Positions 1 through 8,021 of a stretch of DNA of 64,000 nt are shown in pieces. The position numbers and the translations under genes are program-made. The stretch comes from Sva-07 sp963793335 (lineage in GTDB: Bacteria > Actinomycetota > Acidimicrobiia > Acidimicrobiales > Ilumatobacteraceae). The first letter of the stretch is position 1, and each line of letters begins with the position of its first letter. The notes below the pieces were generated by a model. That model was not told the origin of the DNA, did no database searches, and saw only the letters and a list, made by a program, of their open reading frames with translations. The stretch spans positions 434,001 through 498,000 of the forward strand of contig CAWBZS010000004.1 of NCBI GenBank assembly GCA_963793335.1, given 5' to 3'.

Positions 1-374
1 ATGCCCCGGCCAAGCTCTACTACTCGGTGTGGTCGAAGGCTCGGATCCTTGCCATTCACGAGCTGATGCTGCGGGTGAAGGGCGAGTCGCCGTTCGAGCA
101 GGAGTGGCTCGATCGTCCCTCGCAGGACCACCGCATCACCACGAAGATCGACATCACCGGCTGGGGGCACGTTCGTCGGGGGGCGCTTGCCGCCCACGCC
201 ACCCAGGTCGATCCGTCGGCTGCCTTCTGGGGCTTCGGGTTCGATGACGAGGAGTTCACGGCTGCGTATCCGTGGGAGGACTGGATTCTCGCTCGTTCGC
301 TGGTGGGATCGATTCCGGCCGATGACGGTGAGCGCGATCTGTTCGCCGGGGTGCGCGAGCGGGTGTCGTCGTGA
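1..374 (+). CDS. mca: Mycothiol S-conjugate amidase, C-terminal part
   Basis: Only the last ~123 codons are present; the gene starts before the window and its first complete codon is at base 3. The product resembles Mca, a cytoplasmic zinc-dependent PIG-L/LmbE-family amidase that cleaves mycothiol-toxin conjugates to a mercapturate and GlcN-Ins. Visible signatures are YYSVWSKARI, then ESPFEQEWLDRP followed by ITTKID, AAHATQVDP, and ERDLFAGV near the end. The N-terminal zinc motif lies outside the window, so the paralogous deacetylase MshB cannot be fully excluded. Its stop overlaps the next start by four bases (GTGA), suggesting cotranscription and translational coupling. A mycothiol enzyme implies an actinobacterial host. 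Confidence 0.82.
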   Translation, partial: APAKLYYSVWSKARILAIHELMLRVKGESPFEQEWLDRPSQDHRITTKIDITGWGHVRRGALAAHATQVDPSAAFWGFGFDDEEFTAAYPWEDWILARSLVGSIPADDGERDLFAGVRERVSS

Positions 375-607
375 GTGTCCAGTACCGCGTGGTCGTGGCG
401 AAGAAGGACGAACGCGTCGACGGATCCGACGACGCGGACGTCGTGTTCACCGTCCCGCTCGCTGACGCCGCAGCGGACGATTTCGACCCGACGGTGGCCT
501 ACATGCGCGGGAAGCTCAAGGCATCCGGCAACACCGGGGTGGTGCTCGAGGCGCTCAAGTCGGGTGCCGCTGGTGCTGCGATCGCCAGCCTCGTCGCCCA
601 AGCCTGA
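371..607 (+). CDS. Small SCP2-like protein
   Basis: A 78-residue protein starting with GTG inside the stop of the mca-type gene. Residues ~44-70 (PTVAYMRGKLKASGN, then VLEALKSG) resemble the C-terminal half of the SCP2 sterol-carrier fold, where a Gly-Lys-Leu-Lys-x-x-Gly turn precedes the last helix. It is shorter than a full SCP2 domain (~100 residues), so it may bind a lipid or only share the motif. It ends in an Ala-rich helix. No catalytic residues are evident. The four-base overlap with mca suggests the two are made together, but no functional link is known to me. Confidence 0.55.
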   Translation: MSVQYRVVVAKKDERVDGSDDADVVFTVPLADAAADDFDPTVAYMRGKLKASGNTGVVLEALKSGAAGAAIASLVAQA

Positions 608-613
608 GCGGGT

Positions 614-1456
614 TCAGGCCGATCGCATCGCGTCGCGCAGCTCGCGGTAGCCGATCATCATGGCACCAGCGGCGTCGAGGCGTTCGCGCAGGTTGGCACT
701 CGTGACCAACTCGAGGTCGTCGATCCAGCCCTGGGTGTGGGGGCCGAGCGCCCGAACCTCGGGCGTGTCGACCGCCGGCTGGACGTGGATCTCGGTGACC
801 CCGGGCTGCAGGGCGTCGATGGCGGCGTACACCCGCTCGGCGCTGCCGGCGCGCCAGTCGTGGTCGAAGTGGTCGGGGAACACGACATCTTCGTCGTCGG
901 CGAGCTTGCGAAACGGGAATCCGGCTTGCTCGGCGCTGATGGTCGACGGCAGGCGGATCGGCAGGGCGAACTCGGCGGCCAATTCGAGGTAGACGTCGAA
1001 GAACTCGGGTCGCACCGTGATCGCCGTGAGGTGCGGAGCGAGATGGGTCACGTCGACGCCCCAGGCGAGCGCTCGCTCGACCTGCGCCCGGAGTTCGCGG
1101 AGCACCTCGGCGTGGTCGGCGTGTTCCCAGAGGTCGGCGAGGGTGCGGGGGAAGCCGCCCTCGCCCGATTGGAGCGACGGTGCATGCGTGATCGGGCCCC
1201 ACCGGTAGTGCTCGTGCTCGGCGTTGAGTGTGAGGTGGACGCCGATGTCGTCGCCAGGTGCGGTCATGGCCGCAGCGTGGCCGGCCCATGGTGCGGGCAC
1301 CATCAACGAGGCGCAGGTGGCCGCACCATCGTGGAGCGCCCGGTCGACCCCGAGGTTGGCGCCATGACACGACCCGAGGTCGTCGCACGACAGGATCACC
1401 AGACGATCATCCGGGCGATGACCGAGTCGTTCGGCGAGGGTGATCTCGGAGGTCAC
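614..1456 (-). CDS. ChbG/YdjC-family carbohydrate deacetylase
   Basis: A 280-residue cytoplasmic protein with a GTG start. The family (ChbG, HpnK) removes N-acetyl or related acyl groups from small glycans using a divalent metal on a TIM-barrel-like fold. Residues that match are the Asp pair D25-D26 in SCDDLG, H74 in GVHLTLN, and H138/H142 in VTHLAPHL; these are the expected metal ligands and base. The last motif usually carries an Asp between the two His, which is Ala here, so substrate or metal use may differ. It converges on the upstream SCP2-like gene (6-bp gap) and lies 30 bp downstream of the nuclease gene, so it may share its transcript. No chitin or hopanoid genes adjoin it, so the substrate is unknown. 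Confidence 0.75.
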   Translation of the reverse strand: MTSEITLAERLGHRPDDRLVILSCDDLGSCHGANLGVDRALHDGAATCASLMVPAPWAGHAAAMTAPGDDIGVHLTLNAEHEHYRWGPITHAPSLQSGEGGFPRTLADLWEHADHAEVLRELRAQVERALAWGVDVTHLAPHLTAITVRPEFFDVYLELAAEFALPIRLPSTISAEQAGFPFRKLADDEDVVFPDHFDHDWRAGSAERVYAAIDALQPGVTEIHVQPAVDTPEVRALGPHTQGWIDDLELVTSANLRERLDAAGAMMIGYRELRDAMRSA

Positions 1457-1486
1457 GGCGGCGACGCTACCGGATGCTCCGTCCGG

Positions 1487-1990
1487 TCAGGATGAGCAGG
1501 CTCCCCAGAGACCGAGGTCGTTGCGCTCGGCGTCCTTGGCGGCCGCTGCGAACATGGCGGCGAATGCGCTGTTCGGTTCGATCGTGAGGGGTTGGGCGTA
1601 GCCCTGCTCGACGATGTGGAGGTTGACGAAGGTGCCGTCACCGTCGGGACCGTCCTCGTCGATCAGATGGACGTAGCCGAGCACACGTCCGTAGTCATCG
1701 CGGCCGACGACGTCGCGTTCGAGACGCACGAGGGTCCCGACGGGGAGCAACGCAGCGGTGAACTCGCTGGCCTCGGGGCCGAAGCACTCGACGGGCGTGC
1801 CTGGCTGCTTGGTCTCGGGGGTGTCGATGCCGATCAGTCGGACGCGCTCGGTTCGGCTGCCGATCTCCACGTCGATCGTGTCGCCGTCGACGACTCCGAC
1901 CACCGTGGCGCGGCCATCGGCCGGGGAGGCAGGTTCGCTGGCACACGCGCCTGTGAGTGCGCACAGCAGGAGCGCCAGAGTGACACGCAT
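1487..1990 (-). CDS. Secreted thermonuclease-like lipoprotein (SNase domain)
   Basis: A 167-residue protein with an N-terminal lipoprotein signal: hydrophobic residues 4-12, then the lipobox LTGAC with C16 as the lipidation site. The mature part is a staphylococcal-nuclease OB-fold: VVDGDTIDV, the RVRLIGIDTPET loop carrying the catalytic Arg and Glu, and YGRVLGYV with the second Arg. Such enzymes hydrolyse DNA or RNA in a Ca2+-dependent way outside the membrane. Length agrees with the family (~150 residues plus signal). The gene follows the thiolase gene on the same strand but is separated from it by a strong palindrome and a tandem-repeat array, so it is probably transcribed alone. Confidence 0.85.
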   Translation of the reverse strand: MRVTLALLLCALTGACASEPASPADGRATVVGVVDGDTIDVEIGSRTERVRLIGIDTPETKQPGTPVECFGPEASEFTAALLPVGTLVRLERDVVGRDDYGRVLGYVHLIDEDGPDGDGTFVNLHIVEQGYAQPLTIEPNSAFAAMFAAAAKDAERNDLGLWGACSS

Positions 1991-2034
1991 CTGGTCTTCC
2001 TACCGTGGGCACTGATGATGCCCCAGCCCAGACC

Positions 2035-2084
2035 GTTTGTGTTGCATTTTCGGTGACCCGGGGCACCGAGAATGCAACACAAAC
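2035..2084. terminator. Long perfect-stem palindrome, probable terminator
   Basis: Two 21-bp arms (2035-2055 and 2064-2084) match with a single wobble position around an 8-base GC-rich loop. The outer half of each arm is A/T-rich (GTTTGTGTTGCATT), the inner half GC-rich. It lies between the thiolase stop and the nuclease start, both on the minus strand, so it could end the thiolase transcript. The unusual stem length for a terminator also allows a REP-like element. Confidence 0.6.
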
Positions 2085-2087
2085 ATG

Positions 2088-2172
2088 GTGTGTTCGGCTG
2101 GACGGTGTGTTCGGCTGGACCGTGTGTTCGGTTGGACCGTGTGTCCGGTTGGACGGTGTCGGGGGCTGGACG
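2088..2172. repeat. Five 17-bp tandem repeats
   Basis: Five back-to-back 17-bp units start at 2088, 2105, 2122, 2139 and 2156, with consensus GTGTGTTCGGYTGGACS. The first four differ at one to three positions; the fifth is more diverged at its start. The array lies immediately after the thiolase stop and next to the long palindrome at 2035. There are no spacers, so it is not a CRISPR array. Role unknown; it may be a variable-number repeat or a protein-binding array upstream of the nuclease gene. Confidence 0.85.
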
Positions 2173-2183
2173 GTGTGGTGGTG

Positions 2184-3368
2184 TCAGAGGCGTTCGATGA
2201 TGGTGCCGGTGCCGAGGCCGCCGCCGCAGCACATCGAGATCAGTGCGTAGCGGCCACCGGTGCGCTCGAGTTCGTAGAGCGCCTTGGTCATCAAGAAGGC
2301 GCCGGTGGCGCCGAGCGGATGTCCGAGGGCGATGGCGCCGCCATTCGGGTTGGTCTTGTCGAGGTCGGCGCCGACCTCCTTGGCCCACGCGAGCACGACC
2401 GAGGCGAACGCCTCGTTGATCTCGAACACGTCGATGTCGTCGATCGAGAGCCCGGTGCGGGCCAAGAGATGCTTGGTGGCGTCCATCGGGCCGGTGAGCA
2501 TCAGCACGGGGTCGGTGCCGACGAGACAGGTGTCGATCACACGGGCCCGGGCATGCAGGCCGAGCTCGGCGGCCTTGGACTCCGACGCCAGCAGCACCGC
2601 GGCGGCACCGTCGGAGATCTGTGAGGAGTTGCCGGCGGTGTGCACGCCGTTCTCGCGGGCGACCGGCTTCAGCGTGGCCAACTTCTCGAGCGTGGTCTCG
2701 CGGAGGCCTTCGTCGCGGCTGACGGTGTGCGTGGTGCCGGTCGGGTTGCCGTCCTCGTCGAGGTCGGGTGCCTCGATGGTGATGTACTGGCCGGAGAAGC
2801 GATCTTCGGCCCAGGCCTGCGCGGCGCGCTGCTGCGATGCCAGACCGAACGCATCGGTGTCGGCGCGGGTGACGCCCCACTTGTCGGCGATGCGCTCGGC
2901 GCCTTCGAACTGCGATGTCATCTCGTACTGCTCGAAGTAGGTCGACGGGATGGGGATGCCGAGTCCGAGCGCCTTGTTGCCCGACGCGCCGATCGGTACG
3001 CGACTCATCGCCTCGACACCGCCCGCCAGTGCGACGTCGACGGCGCCGGATCCGACGAGCGAGGCACCGAGGTTGGTCGCCTGCTGGCTGGAGCCGCACT
3101 GGGTGTCGACGGTCGTGTTGGCCACGGTGAGCGGCAGGCCCGCCGACAGCCAGGCGGTGCGGCCGATGTTGAAGGCCTGCTCGCCGACCTGGCTGACACA
3201 GCCGGTGACGACCTGTCCGACCTCGGTCGGGTCGATGCCGTTGCGGTCGACGATCGCCCGGTGAACCCGGGCGAGCGACTCTGCAGGATGGAGGGTGGAC
3301 ATGCCGCCGTTGCGCTTCCCGATTGGGGTTCGGACAGCATCGACGATCACAACATCAGACGTACTCAT
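2184..3368 (-). CDS. Acetyl-CoA acetyltransferase, FadA5-like thiolase
   Basis: A 394-residue degradative thiolase, which cleaves a 3-ketoacyl-CoA with CoA to acetyl-CoA and a shortened acyl-CoA in the cytoplasm. The nucleophile is C91 in TVDTQCGSSQQA, the base H350 in ALGHPLGATG, and the second Cys C380/C381 in CCGGGLGTG. The phrases IGKRNG near the N-terminus, TAGNSSQISDGAAAVL and TGTIIER closely resemble mycobacterial FadA5, which acts in steroid side-chain degradation; that comparison is from memory. It stands alone on the minus strand, 31 bp upstream of nothing on its own strand except the NudC-type gene, whose stop lies at 3400. A general fatty-acid thiolase is the alternative. Confidence 0.9.
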   Translation of the reverse strand: MSTSDVVIVDAVRTPIGKRNGGMSTLHPAESLARVHRAIVDRNGIDPTEVGQVVTGCVSQVGEQAFNIGRTAWLSAGLPLTVANTTVDTQCGSSQQATNLGASLVGSGAVDVALAGGVEAMSRVPIGASGNKALGLGIPIPSTYFEQYEMTSQFEGAERIADKWGVTRADTDAFGLASQQRAAQAWAEDRFSGQYITIEAPDLDEDGNPTGTTHTVSRDEGLRETTLEKLATLKPVARENGVHTAGNSSQISDGAAAVLLASESKAAELGLHARARVIDTCLVGTDPVLMLTGPMDATKHLLARTGLSIDDIDVFEINEAFASVVLAWAKEVGADLDKTNPNGGAIALGHPLGATGAFLMTKALYELERTGGRYALISMCCGGGLGTGTIIERL

Positions 3369-3399
3369 GGCGTCGACTGTAGATGTCGAGTTGCCGTAC

Positions 3400-4218
3400 T
3401 CAGGATTCGGAGAGCCACTCGTCGATGAGGCGGCGGGCCACGGAGATCCCTGGCGGAATGGTGGGCATGTCGTCGCGTCGGTACCAGTTGGCGTCGGCGA
3501 TCTCGACTTCGTCGAGTACGAGGTCGCCGCCGAGATATTCGGCGCGGAAGCCGATCATCAGGCTGTGGGGGAACGGCCACGGCTGGCTCGCCCGGTACGA
3601 CACGTTGCCAACCTGGATGCCGACCTCCTCGGCGACCTCGCGCACCACGGCGCCCTCGAGGTCCTCGCCGGGCTCGACGAAGCCGGCGAGGCACGAGTAC
3701 ATCGGCATCGGGAAATTGGTGCCCCTGGCCAGCAACGCCTCCTGGTCGGGGCCGGGGGCGCCGCGTGTGACGAGTACGATCATCGCCGGTGCCAGCCGCG
3801 GGTACGCGACGAGACCGCAGGTGGGGCACTTCAAACCCCGTTCACCATCCGATGCCACGGTCGGAGCGGCGCATCGTCCGCAGAAGCGGTGGGTCCGGGC
3901 CCACTCGACGATCTGGACCGCTCGACCCGCTGCCATCCACTCGCTCTGTGCGGCACGACCGAAGTAGCTGAACAGGTCGAGCGCCGAACCGTAGGACGGG
4001 TCGTCGGCGCCCGTTGGGACGTCGACCGCCCACCAAGCATCGCCGTCGACGATGCCGACGACGTGGCGTTCCCACGAGTCGTCGGCCACCTCGCTGTCGA
4101 CGAACACCGAGGTGCCGACCACGTGGACGTACCGGTGGCCGCCCGCATGATCGGCTGGGGCGAGATTCAGCGCGGCGTACAGGTCGGCGGAGTTCGGGTG
4201 CGGCGTGTGTGAATCCAT
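3400..4218 (-). CDS. nudC: NAD(+)/NADH diphosphatase NudC
   Basis: A 272-residue Nudix hydrolase that splits NADH to NMNH and AMP and, in characterised homologues, removes NAD caps from RNA. The order is N-terminal domain, a zinc ribbon with two CxxC pairs (FCGRC and KCPTCG), the Nudix box beginning GFVEPGEDLEGAVVREVAEE, and the SQPWPFPHS motif that marks the NudC subfamily. I chose the ATG at 4218; an in-frame ATG at 4227 and an Arg-rich extension upstream are possible but lack family likeness. It is divergent from the nitrobindin gene, so the 50-bp gap probably holds both promoters. Confidence 0.9.
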   Translation of the reverse strand: MDSHTPHPNSADLYAALNLAPADHAGGHRYVHVVGTSVFVDSEVADDSWERHVVGIVDGDAWWAVDVPTGADDPSYGSALDLFSYFGRAAQSEWMAAGRAVQIVEWARTHRFCGRCAAPTVASDGERGLKCPTCGLVAYPRLAPAMIVLVTRGAPGPDQEALLARGTNFPMPMYSCLAGFVEPGEDLEGAVVREVAEEVGIQVGNVSYRASQPWPFPHSLMIGFRAEYLGGDLVLDEVEIADANWYRRDDMPTIPPGISVARRLIDEWLSES

Positions 4219-4268
4219 CGACCGCATGCGTAGCACGCTGGCCCTGCGGCGTCTCCTACGGTGTGCCC

Positions 4269-4751
4269 ATGGAGTTCGAATTGCACCCCGACGTGGCTGT
4301 GCTGGCACCGATCCTCGGCACCTGGGAGGGCCGCGGTGCCGGTGAGTATCCGACGATCGACGACTTCGAGTACCTCGAGTCGATCACGTTCTCTCACGTT
4401 GGCAAGCCGTTCGTCGGGTACACCCAGCGCACCAGGCATCCGCACACCGACGGCCCGATGCACGCCGAGACCGGCTATCTCCGCGTGCCGCAGCCCGGCA
4501 GTATCGAGATCGTGATGGCACAGCCGACGGGACTCGCCGAGATCTACGAGGGAGCGATCGTCGGCGGGGACGCACCACTGGTGATCGACGTGCGTTCGAC
4601 GTCGATCGGTGCGACCACCAGCGCCAAGGAGGTCACGATCACCGAGCGGACGCTCTCGGTCACCGGTGACGAACTGCACTACACGTTTCGCATGGCGGCG
4701 GTCGGCCAACCGCTGCAGCATCATCTGAGCGCCACCCTCCATCGCGTGTGA
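4269..4751 (+). CDS. Nitrobindin-like heme protein
   Basis: A 160-residue beta-barrel protein of the nitrobindin family (FABP-like, ferric heme, peroxynitrite isomerase or nitric-oxide chemistry). The N-terminal signature is clear: LGTWEGRGAGEYPTI followed by a YLESITFSHVGKPF strand. The C-terminal PLQHHLSATLHRV carries His residues in the place where the family's axial heme ligand lies. Length is normal for the family. It is convergent with the S9 peptidase gene (3-bp gap) and divergent from nudC. The function in nitrosative stress is inferred from the family. Confidence 0.85.
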   Translation: MEFELHPDVAVLAPILGTWEGRGAGEYPTIDDFEYLESITFSHVGKPFVGYTQRTRHPHTDGPMHAETGYLRVPQPGSIEIVMAQPTGLAEIYEGAIVGGDAPLVIDVRSTSIGATTSAKEVTITERTLSVTGDELHYTFRMAAVGQPLQHHLSATLHRV

Positions 4752-4754
4752 CGT

Positions 4755-6743
4755 TCAGGCGAGCTTGTCTGCGAACCAGTCGAGGATGATCTCGGCGCGC
4801 TGCACGCGGTGGACGGGCGAACCAGCGCGTGACAGTTCGTGGTTCTCGCCGGGGAATCGGTAGAAGTCGACCTCCTTGTCGAGCAGCTTGAGGGCAACCC
4901 AGAGTTCCTCGGCCTGGCCGATGGGGCAGCGCCAGTCCTCCTCCGAATGGATGATCAACATCGGCCTGTCGATGTCGCGCACCGCAGTGATCGGCGACAT
5001 CCGCACGTACTCCTCGGGGTCCTCGAGGTGGTTGACGCCGTGGATGGCACCGAATGCCGTCGAGATGTCGGATGACAGCTCCAACGCAGTTGCGTTGTTG
5101 ACGGCGCGTTCGGAGCAGAAGGCCCGGAAACGCTCGCCGTGGTGGCCGGCGAGCCAGGTGGCCATCCAGCCGCCGTACGACCCACCGAGCATGCCGACTC
5201 GTGCCGCGTCGCAGAACTCGTACCGGTCGAGGGCGGTGTCGATCACGGCCAACACGTCGTCGACGTCGACCGTTCCCCACCCCGGTCCCGGGACCGTCGG
5301 ATGCCGCGGACCCTGGATCGCCTGGCCCCAACCGGTGTGGCGTCCGCTGCTGCCACGGGGGTTGGCGAGCACCACGACGAATCCTGCAGCCGCCTGCATC
5401 TGGAACTCGTCGTGGAAGTACTCGCCGTACTGCGTGTGCGGGCCGCCGTGGACGTTCAGCAGCACCGGGTACCGCTCGTCAGCGTCGAATCCGGCCGGGC
5501 GCATGATCCACGCATCGATCTCGTCGACGCCGTCGGTGGTCGGAACAGCGAACCGTTCCCAGCCGACCGATCGGCTGGCGACAGCGTCGCCGACGTGCGA
5601 ACGGCGCTCGTCGCCGATGTACAGCTCAGCAGGATGGTTCACCGTGGTTCGCGTGGTGACCAGGGTCGTGCCGGCCGCGGCGGCGTCGGTCACCGTCAGT
5701 GGACCGTCGGCCAGTCGGACCGGGTCGCCCGAGCCGTCGACGGCGATGCGGTAGAGGTGGGTACTGCCTCGATCCTCGGCGGTGCCGAGGAGGTGGTCGT
5801 TCGACTCCCAGATCGGTGCCACGGTGCCGTTGGTGGTCTCGAAGGTGCGGTCGAGCGTGGTCGTCAGCCAGCGAATCTCGGTGTGCGGAGCGTTGTCGGC
5901 ATCGATCGGGAGGACACCGACGCGGGCGTTCTGCGGATACGTGCGCGAATCCGGTGCGCCGATGAATGCCACGAGCGTTCCGTCGGGCGACACCGACGGT
6001 GATCCGTAGCTGCCGTCGTGTGCCGTGAGCGACCGAACGTTCGATGCGTCGTCGCTGCCCTGATCCGCGTCGGGCAGTGACACGAGGTAGAGGTCATCGG
6101 CGTGGTCTCGGTCCCAGGTGTCGTGGCGTTGCGCCGAGGTGACGATGCCACGAGCGTCCGCCAGCCAGCTCACGCCGTGATGCTCGAACTCGCCGGGGGT
6201 GAGGTTGCGTGGCGGTCCGGTTCCGTCGGCGGCGACGATGTGGACGTGGTTCGGTCGGTCGAAGATCCAGTCCTCGCCGTTGAGCCGACTGAAGAAGCGC
6301 TCGACCTTGCGCGGCGCCTGCCAGGACGCGTCCTCGGCCTCGTAGCGTTCGTGTTGCGTGCGGCTGGTGAACCCGATCCATGTCCCGTCGGGTGACCACG
6401 CAATGTCGCCGAGCCCGTCGGGCATCGTGCAGACGGTGCGCAGTTCACCAGGGGCGTCGACCGGAAGGATGTGCAGGGTGGAGTCGCCCTTGTGCTCGCC
6501 GCGCCGGGAGGTGAAGGCGAGGAACCTGCCGTCGGGTGACCAGGTGGGGTTGGCGTCGTGGTCGCCGGCTGTCACTGGCGCGTCGTCGAGCCACACCCGT
6601 GTCCGCGTGGTGTTCGTTGCGAGGTCGATGGTGGCGACCACGTGTGCGACGCGTGTGCCGTCGGGTGACACCGCCGGCTGCCCGACACCGCTGCGCCGGT
6701 CGATGAAGGACTCGGCGATCGCACGGTGTGGTGACGGGCTCAT
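4755..6743 (-). CDS. S9-family serine peptidase (prolyl oligopeptidase type)
   Basis: A 662-residue two-domain peptidase. Residues ~20-370 form a beta-propeller with repeated SPDGT/WSPDG motifs (TolB-like blades); the C-terminal ~270 residues are an alpha/beta-hydrolase. The catalytic triad can be seen as S522 in GGSYGGWM, D603 in SEEDWRCP and H635 in GENHELSR. Members cleave acylaminoacyl or prolyl bonds of short peptides. No signal peptide is visible, so it is probably cytoplasmic. The ATG at 6743 overlaps the stop of the upstream gene (ATGA), which excludes longer starts and suggests coupling with the lipocalin-type gene. Confidence 0.92.
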   Translation of the reverse strand: MSPSPHRAIAESFIDRRSGVGQPAVSPDGTRVAHVVATIDLATNTTRTRVWLDDAPVTAGDHDANPTWSPDGRFLAFTSRRGEHKGDSTLHILPVDAPGELRTVCTMPDGLGDIAWSPDGTWIGFTSRTQHERYEAEDASWQAPRKVERFFSRLNGEDWIFDRPNHVHIVAADGTGPPRNLTPGEFEHHGVSWLADARGIVTSAQRHDTWDRDHADDLYLVSLPDADQGSDDASNVRSLTAHDGSYGSPSVSPDGTLVAFIGAPDSRTYPQNARVGVLPIDADNAPHTEIRWLTTTLDRTFETTNGTVAPIWESNDHLLGTAEDRGSTHLYRIAVDGSGDPVRLADGPLTVTDAAAAGTTLVTTRTTVNHPAELYIGDERRSHVGDAVASRSVGWERFAVPTTDGVDEIDAWIMRPAGFDADERYPVLLNVHGGPHTQYGEYFHDEFQMQAAAGFVVVLANPRGSSGRHTGWGQAIQGPRHPTVPGPGWGTVDVDDVLAVIDTALDRYEFCDAARVGMLGGSYGGWMATWLAGHHGERFRAFCSERAVNNATALELSSDISTAFGAIHGVNHLEDPEEYVRMSPITAVRDIDRPMLIIHSEEDWRCPIGQAEELWVALKLLDKEVDFYRFPGENHELSRAGSPVHRVQRAEIILDWFADKLA

Positions 6744-7795
6744 TCTGCGATTCCGACGGGTTGGCCGTCGATGATCTGATCGAGGTACTCCGACATGCCG
6801 TAGCCGACGCGGCCTTCGTACTCGCCGGAATGGATCGTCCACTTGGTGTACGCCTCGGAGATTCGAGTCTGGAGCCACTCACCGTCGGGTGTCTGGCGGC
6901 GGTTGCGCAATGGAATCAGGCTGATTGCCTCGCCGGTGAAGCTCCACTCCCGGTCGGAGCGGCTCGATCGGATGGTTCCCTCGATGCGGTCGTGGTAGTG
7001 CTCGTCCCCGCGCGTGTCGGTGCTGATCTGCACGTCGTCGCACAGGTGCATCACGCCGTTCTCCCAGACGAAGCCGCCGCGCGAGCCGGCGCTGTCGCGC
7101 TTGGCCACCCGGCTCGCCATGAACCCGAAGTTCTCGTCGACGTTCACCGTCAGCCAGCGGTAGTACCAGGGTGCCTGCCAGTAGCGCGGCCCCCAGGAGT
7201 GGTCGCGCAGGCCGAAGCCCTGGATCTGCCACTCACGGTCGCCGACCCGTATCGTGCCGGCTGCTTCGATCAGCTGCTCGTAGTGCCCCTTGGCGAATTC
7301 TTCGCCCGGCTTCTCGTGCGGCTCGTCCGGTTCTCCGCCGAACATGCTGGCGCGCCCCTGACCGCTGAAGGTGAGGTGCACCTCGGCCTCGGCGAACGGG
7401 TTGTTGGTGAACGCCTCTTTCGGGTTGGCCATCTGCTCGGGTTCGTCGAGCACCACGACCTTGCCGGTGTAGTCGATTCGGAGTTCCTCGAACGGCGTCA
7501 CCATGGTCCAGGTGAGGCCGGCGGCGTCGAAGGCGTCGTTGTTGTCGATCGCCGGTCGCTTGAACATGAAGCCGACCTGACGGTTCTCGCCGGCGCCGCC
7601 ATCTCGGTCGTCGGCCGGCAGGTAGAGGCACACGGTCATCTCAGCGGTGCCCTCGTTCGCCCGGTTGCCGATGCGGAACCAGCCGCCGACCCCTTGCACC
7701 GGGTCGAAGCAGTTGATGTACATGCTCTCGTTGAAGTTCGGCTCGGGGCCGAGCTCGTGCATGTATTCGTCGGACTCGTCAAGACGTACACCCAT
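6740..7795 (-). CDS. AttH/CrtC-like lipocalin-fold protein (DUF7064/7065 type)
   Basis: A 351-residue protein without a signal peptide or membrane segment. Its Trp- and Tyr-rich sequence (PWYYRWLTVNVDENFGF, GLRDHSWGPRYWQ, MYINCFDP near the N-terminus) resembles the double-lipocalin fold of AttH/CrtC hydroxyneurosporene-hydratase-like proteins common in actinobacteria and lacking a proven reaction. It is transcribed with the S9 peptidase gene, overlapping by four bases. I chose the ATG at 7795 because family-like sequence starts there. The 226-bp region to the divergent dioxygenase gene (7796-8021) shows no clear feature beyond space for two promoters. Confidence 0.6.
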   Translation of the reverse strand: MGVRLDESDEYMHELGPEPNFNESMYINCFDPVQGVGGWFRIGNRANEGTAEMTVCLYLPADDRDGGAGENRQVGFMFKRPAIDNNDAFDAAGLTWTMVTPFEELRIDYTGKVVVLDEPEQMANPKEAFTNNPFAEAEVHLTFSGQGRASMFGGEPDEPHEKPGEEFAKGHYEQLIEAAGTIRVGDREWQIQGFGLRDHSWGPRYWQAPWYYRWLTVNVDENFGFMASRVAKRDSAGSRGGFVWENGVMHLCDDVQISTDTRGDEHYHDRIEGTIRSSRSDREWSFTGEAISLIPLRNRRQTPDGEWLQTRISEAYTKWTIHSGEYEGRVGYGMSEYLDQIIDGQPVGIAE

Positions 7796-8021
7796 GCGAC
7801 GACGGTACGGCGCTGGGGAAGGGCGGGACGTGTCGGAGCGCTGCCGGGCTGAGGTCGACTGGGCGCTACCCGCGCCGGCTTCGTCGCCATGACCGAGGCA
7901 TGGCGCACCCGTGCGGTCGAGGCGGCCCGTTCGAGTTGATCCACGTCTCCTGGAGTCCCCGCAGTACGTTGACAGCAGCGGCGAACGCCGGCGGCATCCA
8001 CGCCGAGATCGAGAGGACGAC

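Noticed and set aside
2088..2172. Possible CRISPR array
   Set aside because: Units are 17 bp and contiguous with no spacers, and no cas gene is present; the RecB/Cas4-like nuclease at 12982 has no cas neighbours.
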